6,366 nt of DNA from assembly GCA_947176715.1 (NCBI GenBank), contig CAMWRR010000113.1:1-6366 (forward strand), given 5' to 3'. The notes below the pieces were generated by a model. That model had not been told where the DNA came from and made no database searches. It saw only the letters and a list, made by a program, of their open reading frames with translations. The translations under genes were made by a program, and so were the position numbers. Positions 1-6,014 of this stretch are shown here, piece by piece; position 1 is the stretch's first letter, and each line of letters starts with the position of its first letter. The DNA is from an uncultured Rikenellaceae bacterium. GTDB taxonomy: Bacteria; Bacteroidota; Bacteroidia; Bacteroidales; Rikenellaceae.

Positions 1-22
1 CTATAAGACACAGGCTCAGCAC

Positions 23-217
23 CTAGGTGAGGTCGTCGTCTGTGTCGTAGCCGCCCACCGCAAGAAAGGCCTTGCTTACGGCCCGTTTGATTTTTTCTAC
101 CGAGAAAGCTTCCCGCTTACCGTCGCGTTTGACGATACGAAGTTCCGAAATGCCCATGATTACAACATCGTTTGAATGTTTGACACTTAATGTCATCACC
201 CCTTTGGGGCGAGCCAT
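23..217 (-). CDS. Ribonucleotide reductase N-terminal ATP-cone, cut by an in-frame TAG
   Basis: The 64-residue product contains the start of an ATP-cone, the allosteric nucleotide-binding domain at the N-terminus of many ribonucleotide reductase large subunits: IVKRDGK at residues 28-34, then F38, a KIKRAV helix at 42-47 and AFLAVGG at 50-56. A full ATP-cone is about 90 residues, so only its first half is present. The frame meets TAG at 23-25, but the codons beyond it read VLSLCLI to the window edge, which resembles the VLSR-L-I stretch expected next in this domain. The gene therefore looks interrupted rather than finished. NrdR is unlikely because there is no N-terminal zinc ribbon. The start may be the ATG at 215-217 or the one at 155-157, which leaves only six residues before the core motif. 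The upstream cobalamin riboswitch points to a B12-independent (class I, or possibly class III) enzyme; the class cannot be read from this fragment. Confidence 0.75.
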   Translation of the reverse strand: MARPKGVMTLSVKHSNDVVIMGISELRIVKRDGKREAFSVEKIKRAVSKAFLAVGGYDTDDDLT

Positions 218-246
218 CGTATATGTTAAAGGGTTTTAAACCGTAT

Positions 247-281
247 GCGACACCGCTCCATCTCCCGGAAGCGACAGTCGC
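247..281 (-). promoter_or_regulatory. Hairpin between riboswitch and start codon, possible expression platform
   Basis: On the minus strand GCGAC pairs with GTCGC at the base and CGCTTCC pairs with GGAGCG (one bulge) above it, around the loop GGGAGAT. It sits directly after the B12 box and about 30 bases before the ATG at 217. No U-tract follows, so if it is the switching element it more likely affects translation or an alternative pairing than termination. The pairing is seen; the role is inferred. Confidence 0.4.
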
Positions 282-285
282 CTTA

Positions 286-495
286 CGCAAGGCAGGTCTT
301 CTGACTTACTCCCTCCGCACGCCTTCCCGTCCTCGAGGGACAGTGGCAAAAGAGTGCGCGGAGATACCGGAGTTTCACAGCTACGGGGATAGTCCCTGAT
401 TGGGTGGCGGTTCGGATCACTATCGGTTCCGAAGCTGCACCTTACAGGAGTTCCCTTTTGATCCCTCACCCCGACAGACGCCGGGACGGGAACCT
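286..495 (-). promoter_or_regulatory. Cobalamin (AdoCbl) riboswitch
   Basis: Read on the minus strand, the conserved cobalamin riboswitch blocks appear in order. GGTTCCCGTCCC (about 483-494) opens the element. AAAAGGGAAC lies near 450-459, followed by GGTGC. AATCAGGGACTATCCCCG and AGCTGTGA form the core near 379-404. The B12 box AGTCAGAAGACCTGCC is at about 291-306. Size, order and the near-perfect B12 box make the call firm. Such elements usually lower expression of the downstream gene when adenosylcobalamin is abundant. Here the gene is a ribonucleotide reductase, and control of a B12-independent reductase by a B12 riboswitch is known in bacteria that also carry a B12-dependent class II enzyme. 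The presence of a class II enzyme in this genome is inferred, not seen. Confidence 0.93.
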
Positions 496-504
496 TGCGC
501 ACGA

Positions 505-535
505 CAAATGTATCTATTGCCGCCGACAATACAAT
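505..535 (-). promoter_or_regulatory. Bacteroidota-type promoter for the riboswitch and reductase
   Basis: The minus strand reads TACATTTG at 505-512, a full match to the TAnnTTTG -7 element. ATTG at 532-535 lies exactly 19 bases upstream as the -33 element. Transcription would begin near 499, just before the first conserved block of the cobalamin riboswitch, so the position fits well. Confidence 0.8.
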
Positions 536-853
536 TCAAACGGGACGGGTTTTATTAACAATGTTTGAACATGGGTGTGGGTCAGGGAGTTGGGGCGTCC
601 GGAATATAACAGACTTGAATGTGGATATTGTGTCAACGTTCTTTTTGCAGACTTGCTTGACGTGATTTTGAGATGACAACTGCGAGAATATAGATGGGTT
701 GATTGTTTAGACGAATAGAGACCCCCGCAAAGCGGAGAACATTAGACATTCCCCGCTTTTTTAGGCTGAGGGCAAAGCGGAAAGGTTATTAGGGGTTCTG
801 GCTTCGCGAGGCCGGAGAATCCGAGATTTGTTTTACCGGATGGGATAATTATT
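536..853. other. Non-coding spacer between reductase leader and elbB
   Basis: No credible reading frame or RNA gene is seen on either strand. The left half is AT-rich and featureless. The right half holds the terminator-like hairpin at 729-762, a second AAAGCGGAA motif at 774-782, an imperfect GC-rich hairpin around GGCTTCGCGAGGCC near 800-813, and a hairpin at 837-860 that overlaps the end of elbB. That last one pairs CGGAT with ATCCG and has ten pairs on the plus strand (three of them G-T); it is weaker on the minus strand. Confidence 0.6.
729..762. terminator. Terminator-like hairpin between elbB and the riboswitch
   Basis: AAAGCGG (729-735) pairs with CCGCTTT (753-759). After one A/C mismatch, GAA (737-739) pairs with TTC (749-751) around a nine-base loop. 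On the plus strand a run of six T (757-762) follows, which is the better terminator orientation, yet no plus-strand gene lies upstream. On the minus strand it lies about 90 bases after elbB but has only three T before a G-rich stretch. It may act in both directions. A smaller alternative hairpin, CCGC-AAA-GCGG at 725-735, competes for the left arm. Confidence 0.55.
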
Positions 854-1516
854 CTATCCGATAAGCGACTTTATCCCCTTGACCATTGCGATGGCGCCGT
901 CGCCTATCTGCGCTATCGACGAGTCGCCGTACATGTAGCACGGGGTGGTGACCACTCTGTTGGTGCGGTCCGTTATAGCGCCGTCTCTGTCGCATACCGT
1001 CACTCCGGCGCCGAACTTTTCGCGTGCCGCGGCGCACATGTCGCTCTCGGGACCGAACGTCACCTCCACGCCCTTGTCGCCCAGCAGCGCGGCTATCATA
1101 ACGGGCGATATGCACATGGCCCCTATGGGTTTGCCCGCCTTGTGGAATGCGAGCACGGCATCGCGCACCTGTGGGAGTACCGAGAAGTCGAGTCCGTCCA
1201 CGGCGAGCGTGAACAGGTTCTTTGCCGCGCCGAACCCGCCGGGGAGTACCAGTGCGTCGTATCCGGAGGGGTCGAGCGAGGAGAGGGGGGCGATGGCTCC
1301 GCGGGCTATGCGGGCCGCCTCGGTCATTACGTTGCGTCTTTCGTTAACGGGCCGGTCGGTGATGTGGTCTATGACATCTCTGGAGTCGGTGTCGGGGGCG
1401 AATATCGAGACCTCGAACCCCTCTTTGGCCAGAGCGTAGAGGGCCATGGTGGCCTCGTGTATCTCCGAACCGTCTTTGGCGCCGCATCCGGCGAGTATTA
1501 CTGCAGCTGTTTTCAT
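854..1516 (-). CDS. elbB: ElbB-type DJ-1/PfpI superfamily protein (isoprenoid biosynthesis glyoxalase)
   Basis: This 220-residue protein is a clear match to ElbB, a cytoplasmic class I glutamine amidotransferase-like (DJ-1/PfpI) protein. The family hallmarks are visible: VILAGCGAKDGSEIHEA at residues 6-22 with the conserved Glu18, IFAPD at 38-42, NVMTEAARIARG at 62-73, LVLPGGFGAAKNL at 89-101, and the nucleophile elbow GAMCISP with Cys135. VVTTPCYM (188-195) matches the family's C-terminal VTTPAYM motif. Length agrees with the E. coli protein (about 217). ElbB proteins have been described with weak glyoxalase activity and linked by older work to isoprenoid synthesis; the true substrate is not settled. 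The ATG at 1514-1516 places the first beta strand immediately after the start, as is usual. It is transcribed alone from a promoter near 1599-1630 and stops with TAG about 90 bases before the hairpin at 729-762. Confidence 0.93.
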   Translation of the reverse strand: MKTAAVILAGCGAKDGSEIHEATMALYALAKEGFEVSIFAPDTDSRDVIDHITDRPVNERRNVMTEAARIARGAIAPLSSLDPSGYDALVLPGGFGAAKNLFTLAVDGLDFSVLPQVRDAVLAFHKAGKPIGAMCISPVMIAALLGDKGVEVTFGPESDMCAAAREKFGAGVTVCDRDGAITDRTNRVVTTPCYMYGDSSIAQIGDGAIAMVKGIKSLIG

Positions 1517-1598
1517 TCGATCGTAGTTTTATCCGATTTTGAAAATTTTCGGTATACCAAAATAGTGCCATAAATCTGTAAAAAGACCTATGTAACGA

Positions 1599-1630
1599 CA
1601 AATATAGTATAAAATTGTGACGACAGCCAA
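1599..1630 (-). promoter_or_regulatory. Bacteroidota-type promoter for elbB
   Basis: The minus strand reads TATATTTG at 1599-1606, a full match to the TAnnTTTG -7 element. A TTG at 1628-1630 lies about 21 bases upstream as a -33 element. The predicted start near 1592 gives elbB a leader of roughly 75 bases. Confidence 0.65.
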
Positions 1631-1701
1631 TTTTTATCTCAGACACTATCTTTTGTCAACGGGTTTACATATAGCCGTTTATGCTGTCGCCATGCTTGGT
1701 A

Positions 1702-1733
1702 CGGCACACTCCCGCCAGTGTGGTTTTGTGCCG
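1702..1733. other. Nested hairpin in the elbB/DUF308 divergent spacer
   Basis: CGGCAC (1702-1707) pairs with GTGCCG (1728-1733), and inside it ACT (1708-1710) pairs with AGT (1717-1719). No T-run follows on either side, so it is not an intrinsic terminator. The rest of the 310-base spacer 1517-1826 holds the elbB promoter and AT-rich DNA. The best -7-like sequences on the plus strand, TATCTTTT at 1647 and CATTTTTG at 1761, each lack one consensus base and a partner -33, so the downstream gene's promoter is not assigned. Confidence 0.3.
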
Positions 1734-1826
1734 GAGACGGTAAAAAATGTTCATTAACGACATTTTTGGCATGGAATCTGCATTCCGAAACTCGGAGTAA
1801 TTTAATCAAAGAGTCAGATGTGAGAG

Positions 1827-2426
1827 ATGGAAAATGTGAAGCATGATGTGAAAAAACGGGTGCACGACATACGTTTCTGGTGGCTTATTTCGTTGCTGGG
1901 CGTGTCGTGCATTATGTTGGGAGCGGCTGTTTTGCTTAACCCCATGTCGTCGTACGACGTGTTGTCTCCGGTGTTCGGCGGCCTCTTCTTCGCCTCGGCC
2001 GTGACGCTGGTGCTCAATATGTGTCCCGGTCGCAGACTGAGCCTTGCAAACAGATTTCTCGTGTACGGGGCATTCGTTGTGGAGATATTGCTCGGAGCCG
2101 TATTGTGGTTCGAGTCGTTCTTCGTCTTGGGGGCTTTGATAATAGCCGCGGGGGTGTGGCTGTTCCTGAAGGGGCTCATATTGCTCGTTCTGGGCGGTAA
2201 GTTGAAAAAGAGCGATACCTCCGCCTCTACCGTCACCCTTATGTCGGGGGCGGCCTTTTTCGTATGTTCGGCGGTTACGTTAGTACAGCTCCTGTTAGGC
2301 GGCGGCGAAAGCTCGGTGATGTACATGGCCCTCGCGCTCGTGGTGGGCGGGGTGACCCTGATGGTGTTCTCGGTGCAGGTCAGACGGCTGGTCGGACATG
2401 CGAGGGCGGATGAAGAGACCGTTTAG
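1827..2426 (+). CDS. DUF308/HdeD-like six-helix membrane protein
   Basis: The 199-residue product is an inner-membrane protein with six hydrophobic segments at roughly residues 17-38, 45-65, 76-94, 98-123, 135-157 and 163-185. It has a charged N-terminus (ENVKHDVKKRVHD) and a short charged tail (RADEETV). The pattern is that of DUF308, the short repeat of HdeD, an acid-resistance membrane protein of E. coli: paired helices split by Gly-rich turns, an early ISLLGVSCIMLGAAVLLNP segment, and three helix-pair units. Biochemical function is unknown for nearly all members, and Bacteroidota often encode such proteins next to unrelated genes. The ATG at 1827 is preceded by AT-rich DNA and the purine-rich GTGAGAG but no clear ribosome binding site, as is common in this phylum. 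It stands alone; the next gene starts over 340 bases later. The family assignment rests on topology and length and is fairly sure; the role is not. Confidence 0.8.
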   Translation: MENVKHDVKKRVHDIRFWWLISLLGVSCIMLGAAVLLNPMSSYDVLSPVFGGLFFASAVTLVLNMCPGRRLSLANRFLVYGAFVVEILLGAVLWFESFFVLGALIIAAGVWLFLKGLILLVLGGKLKKSDTSASTVTLMSGAAFFVCSAVTLVQLLLGGGESSVMYMALALVVGGVTLMVFSVQVRRLVGHARADEETV

Positions 2427-2727
2427 CTGTCCTCATTTTTATACGGACCTTGGTTCGGGCCGTTATTCGACAGAACGATTGGTTTTAGGTGTTTGTTGTC
2501 TCGGGTCTTTTTGATTCGGGACAGGATTGTTTTTACCTGTCGCTTACCCCCCTGTTTTTTGCGGTAGCCGCCATATACGCGGGGGGCGTGCCTTGCGGCG
2601 GATGATGATTCTTATCGCATATCGTATTGTCTCTAACACGATTCATACCTGATAGTGTCGCCTGCGGTGCGGGAGTCTCGACCCGTTTCCCCGGTTGTCG
2701 ACGGGGGAGGCGTCGATGGAGGCCCGT
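2427..2727. other. Non-coding spacer with competing hairpins
   Basis: No gene is supported here. After the stop of the DUF308 gene a weak hairpin (ACGG 2443-2446 with CCGT 2460-2463, plus CC/GG) has no T-run. Further on, GACAGG (2520-2525) pairs perfectly with CCTGTC (2536-2541). The same ACAGG can instead pair with CCTGT (2551-2555), which is followed by T-rich DNA in a terminator-like layout. GCGG-TAG-CCGC at 2561-2571 forms a third small hairpin. These could end transcription from the left, but none is a convincing single terminator. Confidence 0.4.
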
Positions 2728-2758
2728 ATTGTTTTTACGATATAAATCAGTATCTTTG
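2728..2758 (+). promoter_or_regulatory. Bacteroidota-type promoter for the polysaccharide export gene
   Basis: TATCTTTG at 2751-2758 matches TAnnTTTG in every fixed position, and ATTG at 2728-2731 lies exactly 19 bases upstream as the -33 element. The predicted transcript start near 2763-2766 leaves a leader of only a few bases before the ATG at 2769 and about 12-15 before the ATG at 2778. This gives a slight preference for the second start, or else a nearly leaderless message. Confidence 0.8.
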
Positions 2759-2777
2759 CTAAACTTATATGTGTGAT

Positions 2778-5381
2778 ATGAAGTATCTGAAAATAGTTCT
2801 CGCATTGCTCCTCTTCGCGGGGGGCACTACGCTTTACGCCCAGAATGTAAGCGACCTTATAAAAAAGGCCAAAGCCATGGGGTTGTCCGAATCCGATATT
2901 CAGAAACAGCTTGGCAGCAGCGGTCTGTCCGGCCTGAGCGGAGTGGACGCAAGCTCTGTTTCCGGTCTTGCGGAGAGCGGCGGTACCGATCCGTTCGCCA
3001 TGATGGATGCGGTGGACAGAGAGGCCACCATGATAGAGAATCTGGCATTCTCGCAGGAGGAGCACGTGCGTATGCGCGATTCGCTCTCGCGGGTGGTGTT
3101 CGGCCGGGAGATATTCTCCATCAAGTCGCTCTCTTTCGAGCCTGCATACAACATAGCCACCCCTGCCGACTACCGTCTGGGTCCGGGCGACGAGATAGTG
3201 CTCGACGTATGGGGGGAGTCGGAGGCAAACTACCGGCAGAAGATCTCGCCCGAGGGCACCATTACCATAAAGAACGTGGGTGTCGTGTATCTTGGCGGCC
3301 TCTCTGTGGAGGCGGCACGCGACAAGGTGAAACAGACGTTCGCCGCCGTGTACGAGGGCATAGACAACGGAACGGTGAGGGTAGAGATGTCGCTCGGTCA
3401 GATCCGCACCATAAAGGTCAACGTGGTGGGCGAGGTCGAGGTGCCCGGCACCTACACGCTGCCGTCGTTCGCCACCCTGTTCAACGCCATGTATATGGCC
3501 AAGGGTACCAACGACATAGGTACGCTCAGGGATATCAAACTCTTTCGCGATAACAGGGAGGTGGCCTCGCTCGACGTTTACAGCTACATACTCAACGGCG
3601 AGAGCATGAGCAACTACCGCTTGCAGGACAACGACATAATAATGGTGGGTCCCTATCAGAATCTCGTCAAGATAGACGGCAAGGTCAAGCGCAAACGTAT
3701 CTTCGAGCTAAAGAGGGGCGAGACGTTGGAGAATCTTCTGACATACGCCGGCGGGTTCAAGGGCGACGCCTATACCGACAATCTGCAGGTCAACCGCAAG
3801 AGCACGGGACGTTACACCATCTATACCGTCGACAAGGAGAATATCCCCGGCTTCATGATGCAGGATGGCGACAGCATATTCGTTGGCTCCGCCATACGCC
3901 GTTTCGAGAACCGCGTGTCGGTGCACGGCGCCGTATGGAGGGCCGGTAACTACGAGCTGCAGCGCGCAGGTACCGTTCTGGGGCTGATTCGTCTGTGCGA
4001 CGGTCTCAAAGGCGACGCCTTTACCAAAAGGGCGCAGATAGAGCGTACCCGTTCCGACTTCAAGCGCGAGATAATAGCCCTCGAGCTCGACAAGATGCTC
4101 GCCGGCGAGGCTCCGGACGTGGCTCTGGCGGCCGAGGACGACCTCTACATCCCCTCCATATACGACATTCAGGAGAAGAACTACATACTGGTAAGGGGCG
4201 AGGTCAACAAAGCGGTGGACCTCAATCCCGAAAGCGGGTCGAGCACAGACTATCTGGCCCTCTATTCCCGCTATTATCGTGGAGTGGACAAGGGCGAGAT
4301 CGTCGACAGGGTCGAATACAACAACATCATAAACAAGCTCTATCAGAACCGCACTCTTCCCTCTGTCAACCGCGATGCCGACCATCTGCTTTTCGACTAC
4401 TCCGACACCGACTCGGTGCCCGACATACGTCGTATCGACTCCGATACCATCCCCTTCAGGGAGAATATGACCATAGCGGATGCCATATTGCTCGCAGGCG
4501 GTCTCAAAGAGTCGGCCTCGCAGGCCAACATAACGGTGGCGCGACGCATAAAAAATCCCGAGTCGACCTCGTTCACCAACCGTCTGGCCGAGGAGTTCAT
4601 ATTCAACATAGGCGCCGATCTGACGTTGGCCGATAGCGTATCCAAGTTCATACTTCAGCCCTACGACGAATTGTTCGTGAGGCGTTCCCCCGGCTATCAG
4701 GAGCAACAGAGCGTTACCATAGCCGGAGAGGTGCTATTCCCGGGCGAATATGTGCTCACCACGCGAGGTACGCGTCTTACCGATCTGCTCGGCAAGGCGG
4801 GCGGGGCCACTCCCGAGGCTTATATACGCGGAGCCAATCTGCGCCGTCAGATGACAGTGGAGGATATGACGCGTCAGGAGACGTTGCGCAAGATAGCCGC
4901 CGACATGCAGGCCGGCAGCAGCAACGATACTATCACGGCCGGTGAGATGCCTATGATGATGGTGGGCATAGATATGGAGAAGGCCATAGCCGACCCCGAT
5001 TGCGACGCCAACATCATACTCAAGGAGGGCGATATATTGACTATCCCCCAAAAGGTCAACACCGTTAAGATAAACGGAGCGGTGTTATATCCCAATATCA
5101 TCACATTCACACAGAACTACAAGGTCAAAGATTATATACGTCAGGCCGGCAACTATGTCGATCGTGCCCGCAAACGGCCGTATGTCATATACATGAACGG
5201 AAAGGTGGCCTCCACACGATCGGGATTTATGTGTAAACGCTATCCACGGGTGGAGCCGGGATGCGAGATAGTCGTGCCCATGAAGTCGGCCTCCCGGCAG
5301 AGGGTAGGCGGCATGGAGGTGATGTCGATGCTTAACTCTGCGGTGTCTATGGCCGCGATGATTACTTCGATAACGAAGTAG
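2778..5381 (+). CDS. Multi-SLBB polysaccharide export protein (Wza/Poly_export family)
   Basis: The 867-residue product is a secreted envelope protein of the Wza-like polysaccharide export family. Residues 1-22 form a signal peptide ending in LYAQ, with no lipobox cysteine, unlike the lipoprotein Wza. A short helical stretch (SDLIKKAKAMGLSESDIQKQL, 25-45) and a Ser/Gly-rich linker (46-70) follow. The Poly_export domain spans about 125-204 (ADYRLGPGDEIVLDVWGE at 130-147). SLBB-like units then follow near 210-292, 296-372, 379-460, 468-635 (a degenerate or split one), 645-758 and 762-836. Recurrent cues are G-E/A-V-x-x-PG-Y and L-L-x-x-AGG. A hydrophobic C-terminal helix (846-867) may cross or touch the outer membrane, as in Wza. 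At over twice Wza's length it fits the long Bacteroidota form used for capsule or exopolysaccharide export. ATG 2778 gives a standard signal peptide; ATG 2769 adds only MCD. No Wzc, Wzx/Wzy or glycosyltransferase genes are adjacent, so its polymer is unknown. Confidence 0.92.
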   Translation: MKYLKIVLALLLFAGGTTLYAQNVSDLIKKAKAMGLSESDIQKQLGSSGLSGLSGVDASSVSGLAESGGTDPFAMMDAVDREATMIENLAFSQEEHVRMRDSLSRVVFGREIFSIKSLSFEPAYNIATPADYRLGPGDEIVLDVWGESEANYRQKISPEGTITIKNVGVVYLGGLSVEAARDKVKQTFAAVYEGIDNGTVRVEMSLGQIRTIKVNVVGEVEVPGTYTLPSFATLFNAMYMAKGTNDIGTLRDIKLFRDNREVASLDVYSYILNGESMSNYRLQDNDIIMVGPYQNLVKIDGKVKRKRIFELKRGETLENLLTYAGGFKGDAYTDNLQVNRKSTGRYTIYTVDKENIPGFMMQDGDSIFVGSAIRRFENRVSVHGAVWRAGNYELQRAGTVLGLIRLCDGLKGDAFTKRAQIERTRSDFKREIIALELDKMLAGEAPDVALAAEDDLYIPSIYDIQEKNYILVRGEVNKAVDLNPESGSSTDYLALYSRYYRGVDKGEIVDRVEYNNIINKLYQNRTLPSVNRDADHLLFDYSDTDSVPDIRRIDSDTIPFRENMTIADAILLAGGLKESASQANITVARRIKNPESTSFTNRLAEEFIFNIGADLTLADSVSKFILQPYDELFVRRSPGYQEQQSVTIAGEVLFPGEYVLTTRGTRLTDLLGKAGGATPEAYIRGANLRRQMTVEDMTRQETLRKIAADMQAGSSNDTITAGEMPMMMVGIDMEKAIADPDCDANIILKEGDILTIPQKVNTVKINGAVLYPNIITFTQNYKVKDYIRQAGNYVDRARKRPYVIYMNGKVASTRSGFMCKRYPRVEPGCEIVVPMKSASRQRVGGMEVMSMLNSAVSMAAMITSITK

Positions 5382-5403
5382 TATAAATCGGTGATGCTTT
5401 TAG

Positions 5404-5436
5404 GAGCGGTCTCTTATGGGGCCGCTCTTTGTTTGT
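5404..5436 (+). terminator. Intrinsic terminator of the polysaccharide export gene
   Basis: Twenty-two bases after the stop codon, GAGCGGTCTC (5404-5413) pairs with GGGGCCGCTC (5418-5427). This gives a ten-pair stem with two G-T pairs and a TTAT loop, followed by TTTGTTTGT. Stem strength, T-rich tail and position all fit a rho-independent terminator that ends a single-gene transcript. Confidence 0.9.
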
Positions 5437-5447
5437 AAAGGGCCGTT

Positions 5448-5684
5448 TTCGGCGTATTGGGCTTTTTGTGGTGTTTGTTGTTATTTGTGCATATATGAGG
5501 GGTTGTTGAGTAAATTCTCGCTGGTTGCGGCCCTTGCGTGCCTTATAGGTTGGTGACGTACGGGTAGGGAGTTTTAGGGGTGTTCGGGGCGGGCGTGAGC
5601 GAGACATGAACGTTTTAGTCGGTTTTCGGGCGGAGATGTTGTCTGAACGTTTGAATTGTTGGTTTGTGCGGGTTTCTTGTGCAG
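5448..5684. repeat. Diverged long direct repeat, copy A
   Basis: This stretch shares ordered blocks with 6094-6317. They are TTCGGCGTATTG (5448-5459), a GCTTTTTGTGGTGTTT block (5461-5476), TCGCTGGTTGCGGCCCTT (5518-5535) followed by CGTGCC, TATAGGTTGGTGACGTACGG (5544-5563), TTCGGGGCG, TTGTCTGAA and a final GTGCAG (5679-5684). Copy A has about 45 extra bases (near 5597-5639) that copy B lacks. A minus-strand frame runs through it, but the repeat has frame-breaking length differences and the frame's product is rich in Lys, Arg, Pro and Thr with no recognisable domain, so it is not called a gene. Nature unknown: possibly a dispersed intergenic repeat or a structured RNA. Confidence 0.75.
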
Positions 5685-5709
5685 AGGTTCGTTACTTTGA
5701 TTTCAAGCG

Positions 5710-5854
5710 GTGACGGAGAGCGGGCCGGAGACTGCGGGGGACCGCGCCTTGCGTGAGATTTAACAGATGCTGTTAGGTACTTTTAGCGAATAACGCTTAT
5801 AGCTCCGTTACTCTCCCTTGCGGGCCTCCGGCGGGGGGAGGCTCCGGCCCGCTC
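5710..5854. other. Candidate structured RNA or small palindromic element
   Basis: A perfect 13-base inverted repeat, GAGCGGGCCGGAG (5718-5730) and CTCCGGCCCGCTC (5842-5854), brackets 111 bases. GTGACGGAG (5710-5718) also pairs with CTCCGTTAC (5803-5811) with one G-T pair. The two pairings interleave (arms a, b, a', b') like a pseudoknot. Local hairpins lie inside: GCGG-GGGA-CCGC (5734-5745), TAACAG-ATG-CTGTTA (5761-5775), AGCG-AATAA-CGCT (5785-5797) and GCCTCC/GGAGGC (5824-5842, touching the right arm). No open frame, known RNA family or clear target duplication is recognised. It may be a non-coding RNA or a small element with terminal inverted repeats. The pairings are seen; the function is open. 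Confidence 0.4.
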
Positions 5855-5874
5855 GGCCCCTGCGTTGCACTTCG

Positions 5875-5918
5875 GGTCCGCCAATCGGAAAGGCTTACGG
5901 TCCTCGTGCCTCGGACCG
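5875..5918. other. Alternative hairpins sharing one arm
   Basis: CGGTCC (5898-5903) pairs with GGACCG (5913-5918) around a nine-base loop. The upstream GGTCCG (5875-5880) can pair with CGGACC (5912-5917) instead. The two stems exclude each other. No T-run follows, and the hairpin's right arm touches the first short repeat at 5918. Confidence 0.35.
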
Positions 5919-5948
5919 GATAGGGTGGAATTGTGTTTTATGTCCTCG
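5918..5948. repeat. Short dispersed repeat, unit 1 of 3
   Basis: GGATAGGGTGGAATTGTG begins a 31-base unit ending in TTTTATGTCCTCG. It aligns with the units at 5963-5994 and 6042-6073 through the shared core GCGGAAT (here GTGGAAT), an AT-rich middle and a TGCCC-type end. It is the most diverged of the three. Confidence 0.55.
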
Positions 5949-5962
5949 CTGACGCACGGACG

Positions 5963-5994
5963 GGATAAAGCGGAATTATATTAAACTGCCCCCA
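5963..5994. repeat. Short dispersed repeat, unit 2 of 3
   Basis: GGATAAAGCGGAATTATATT begins this 32-base unit, which ends AAACTGCCCCCA. It matches unit 3 in AAAGCGGAAT and ACTGCCC. A partial echo, AAAGCGAAAAGG, follows at 6005-6016. The spacing of 45 and 79 bases between units is uneven and the spacers differ, so this is not a CRISPR array. Confidence 0.6.
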
Positions 5995-6014
5995 ATGATA
6001 CAATAAAGCGAAAA

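Noticed and set aside
190..529. Open frames on both strands across the riboswitch
   Set aside because: The conserved blocks are those of a cobalamin riboswitch, and the translated products show no domain.
945..1573. Plus-strand open frames across elbB
   Set aside because: The minus-strand ElbB motifs are unmistakable, and these frames are its antisense shadows.
1814..2326. 170-residue minus-strand frame over the DUF308 gene
   Set aside because: It gives a low-complexity polar product, while the plus strand gives a regular six-helix membrane protein.
3708..4706. 332-residue minus-strand open frame
   Set aside because: It lies wholly inside the SLBB export gene, whose plus-strand product has clear domains. 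The opposite frame is a shadow of GC-rich coding DNA.
5362..5607. Minus-strand frame of 81 residues in repeat copy A (and one of 70 residues at 6134-6346 in copy B)
   Set aside because: The two frames do not stay in register across the repeat copies, have odd Lys/Arg/Pro/Thr-rich composition, and the first overlaps the terminator and end of the export gene.
5692..5699. TTACTTTG as a promoter for the structured element
   Set aside because: It misses one fixed -7 base, and the nearest TTTG is 25 bases upstream, outside the usual 19-21.
5718..5854. Firm call as a transposon or MITE
   Set aside because: No target-site duplication is visible beside the inverted repeat and no transposase is present, so it is kept only as a candidate.
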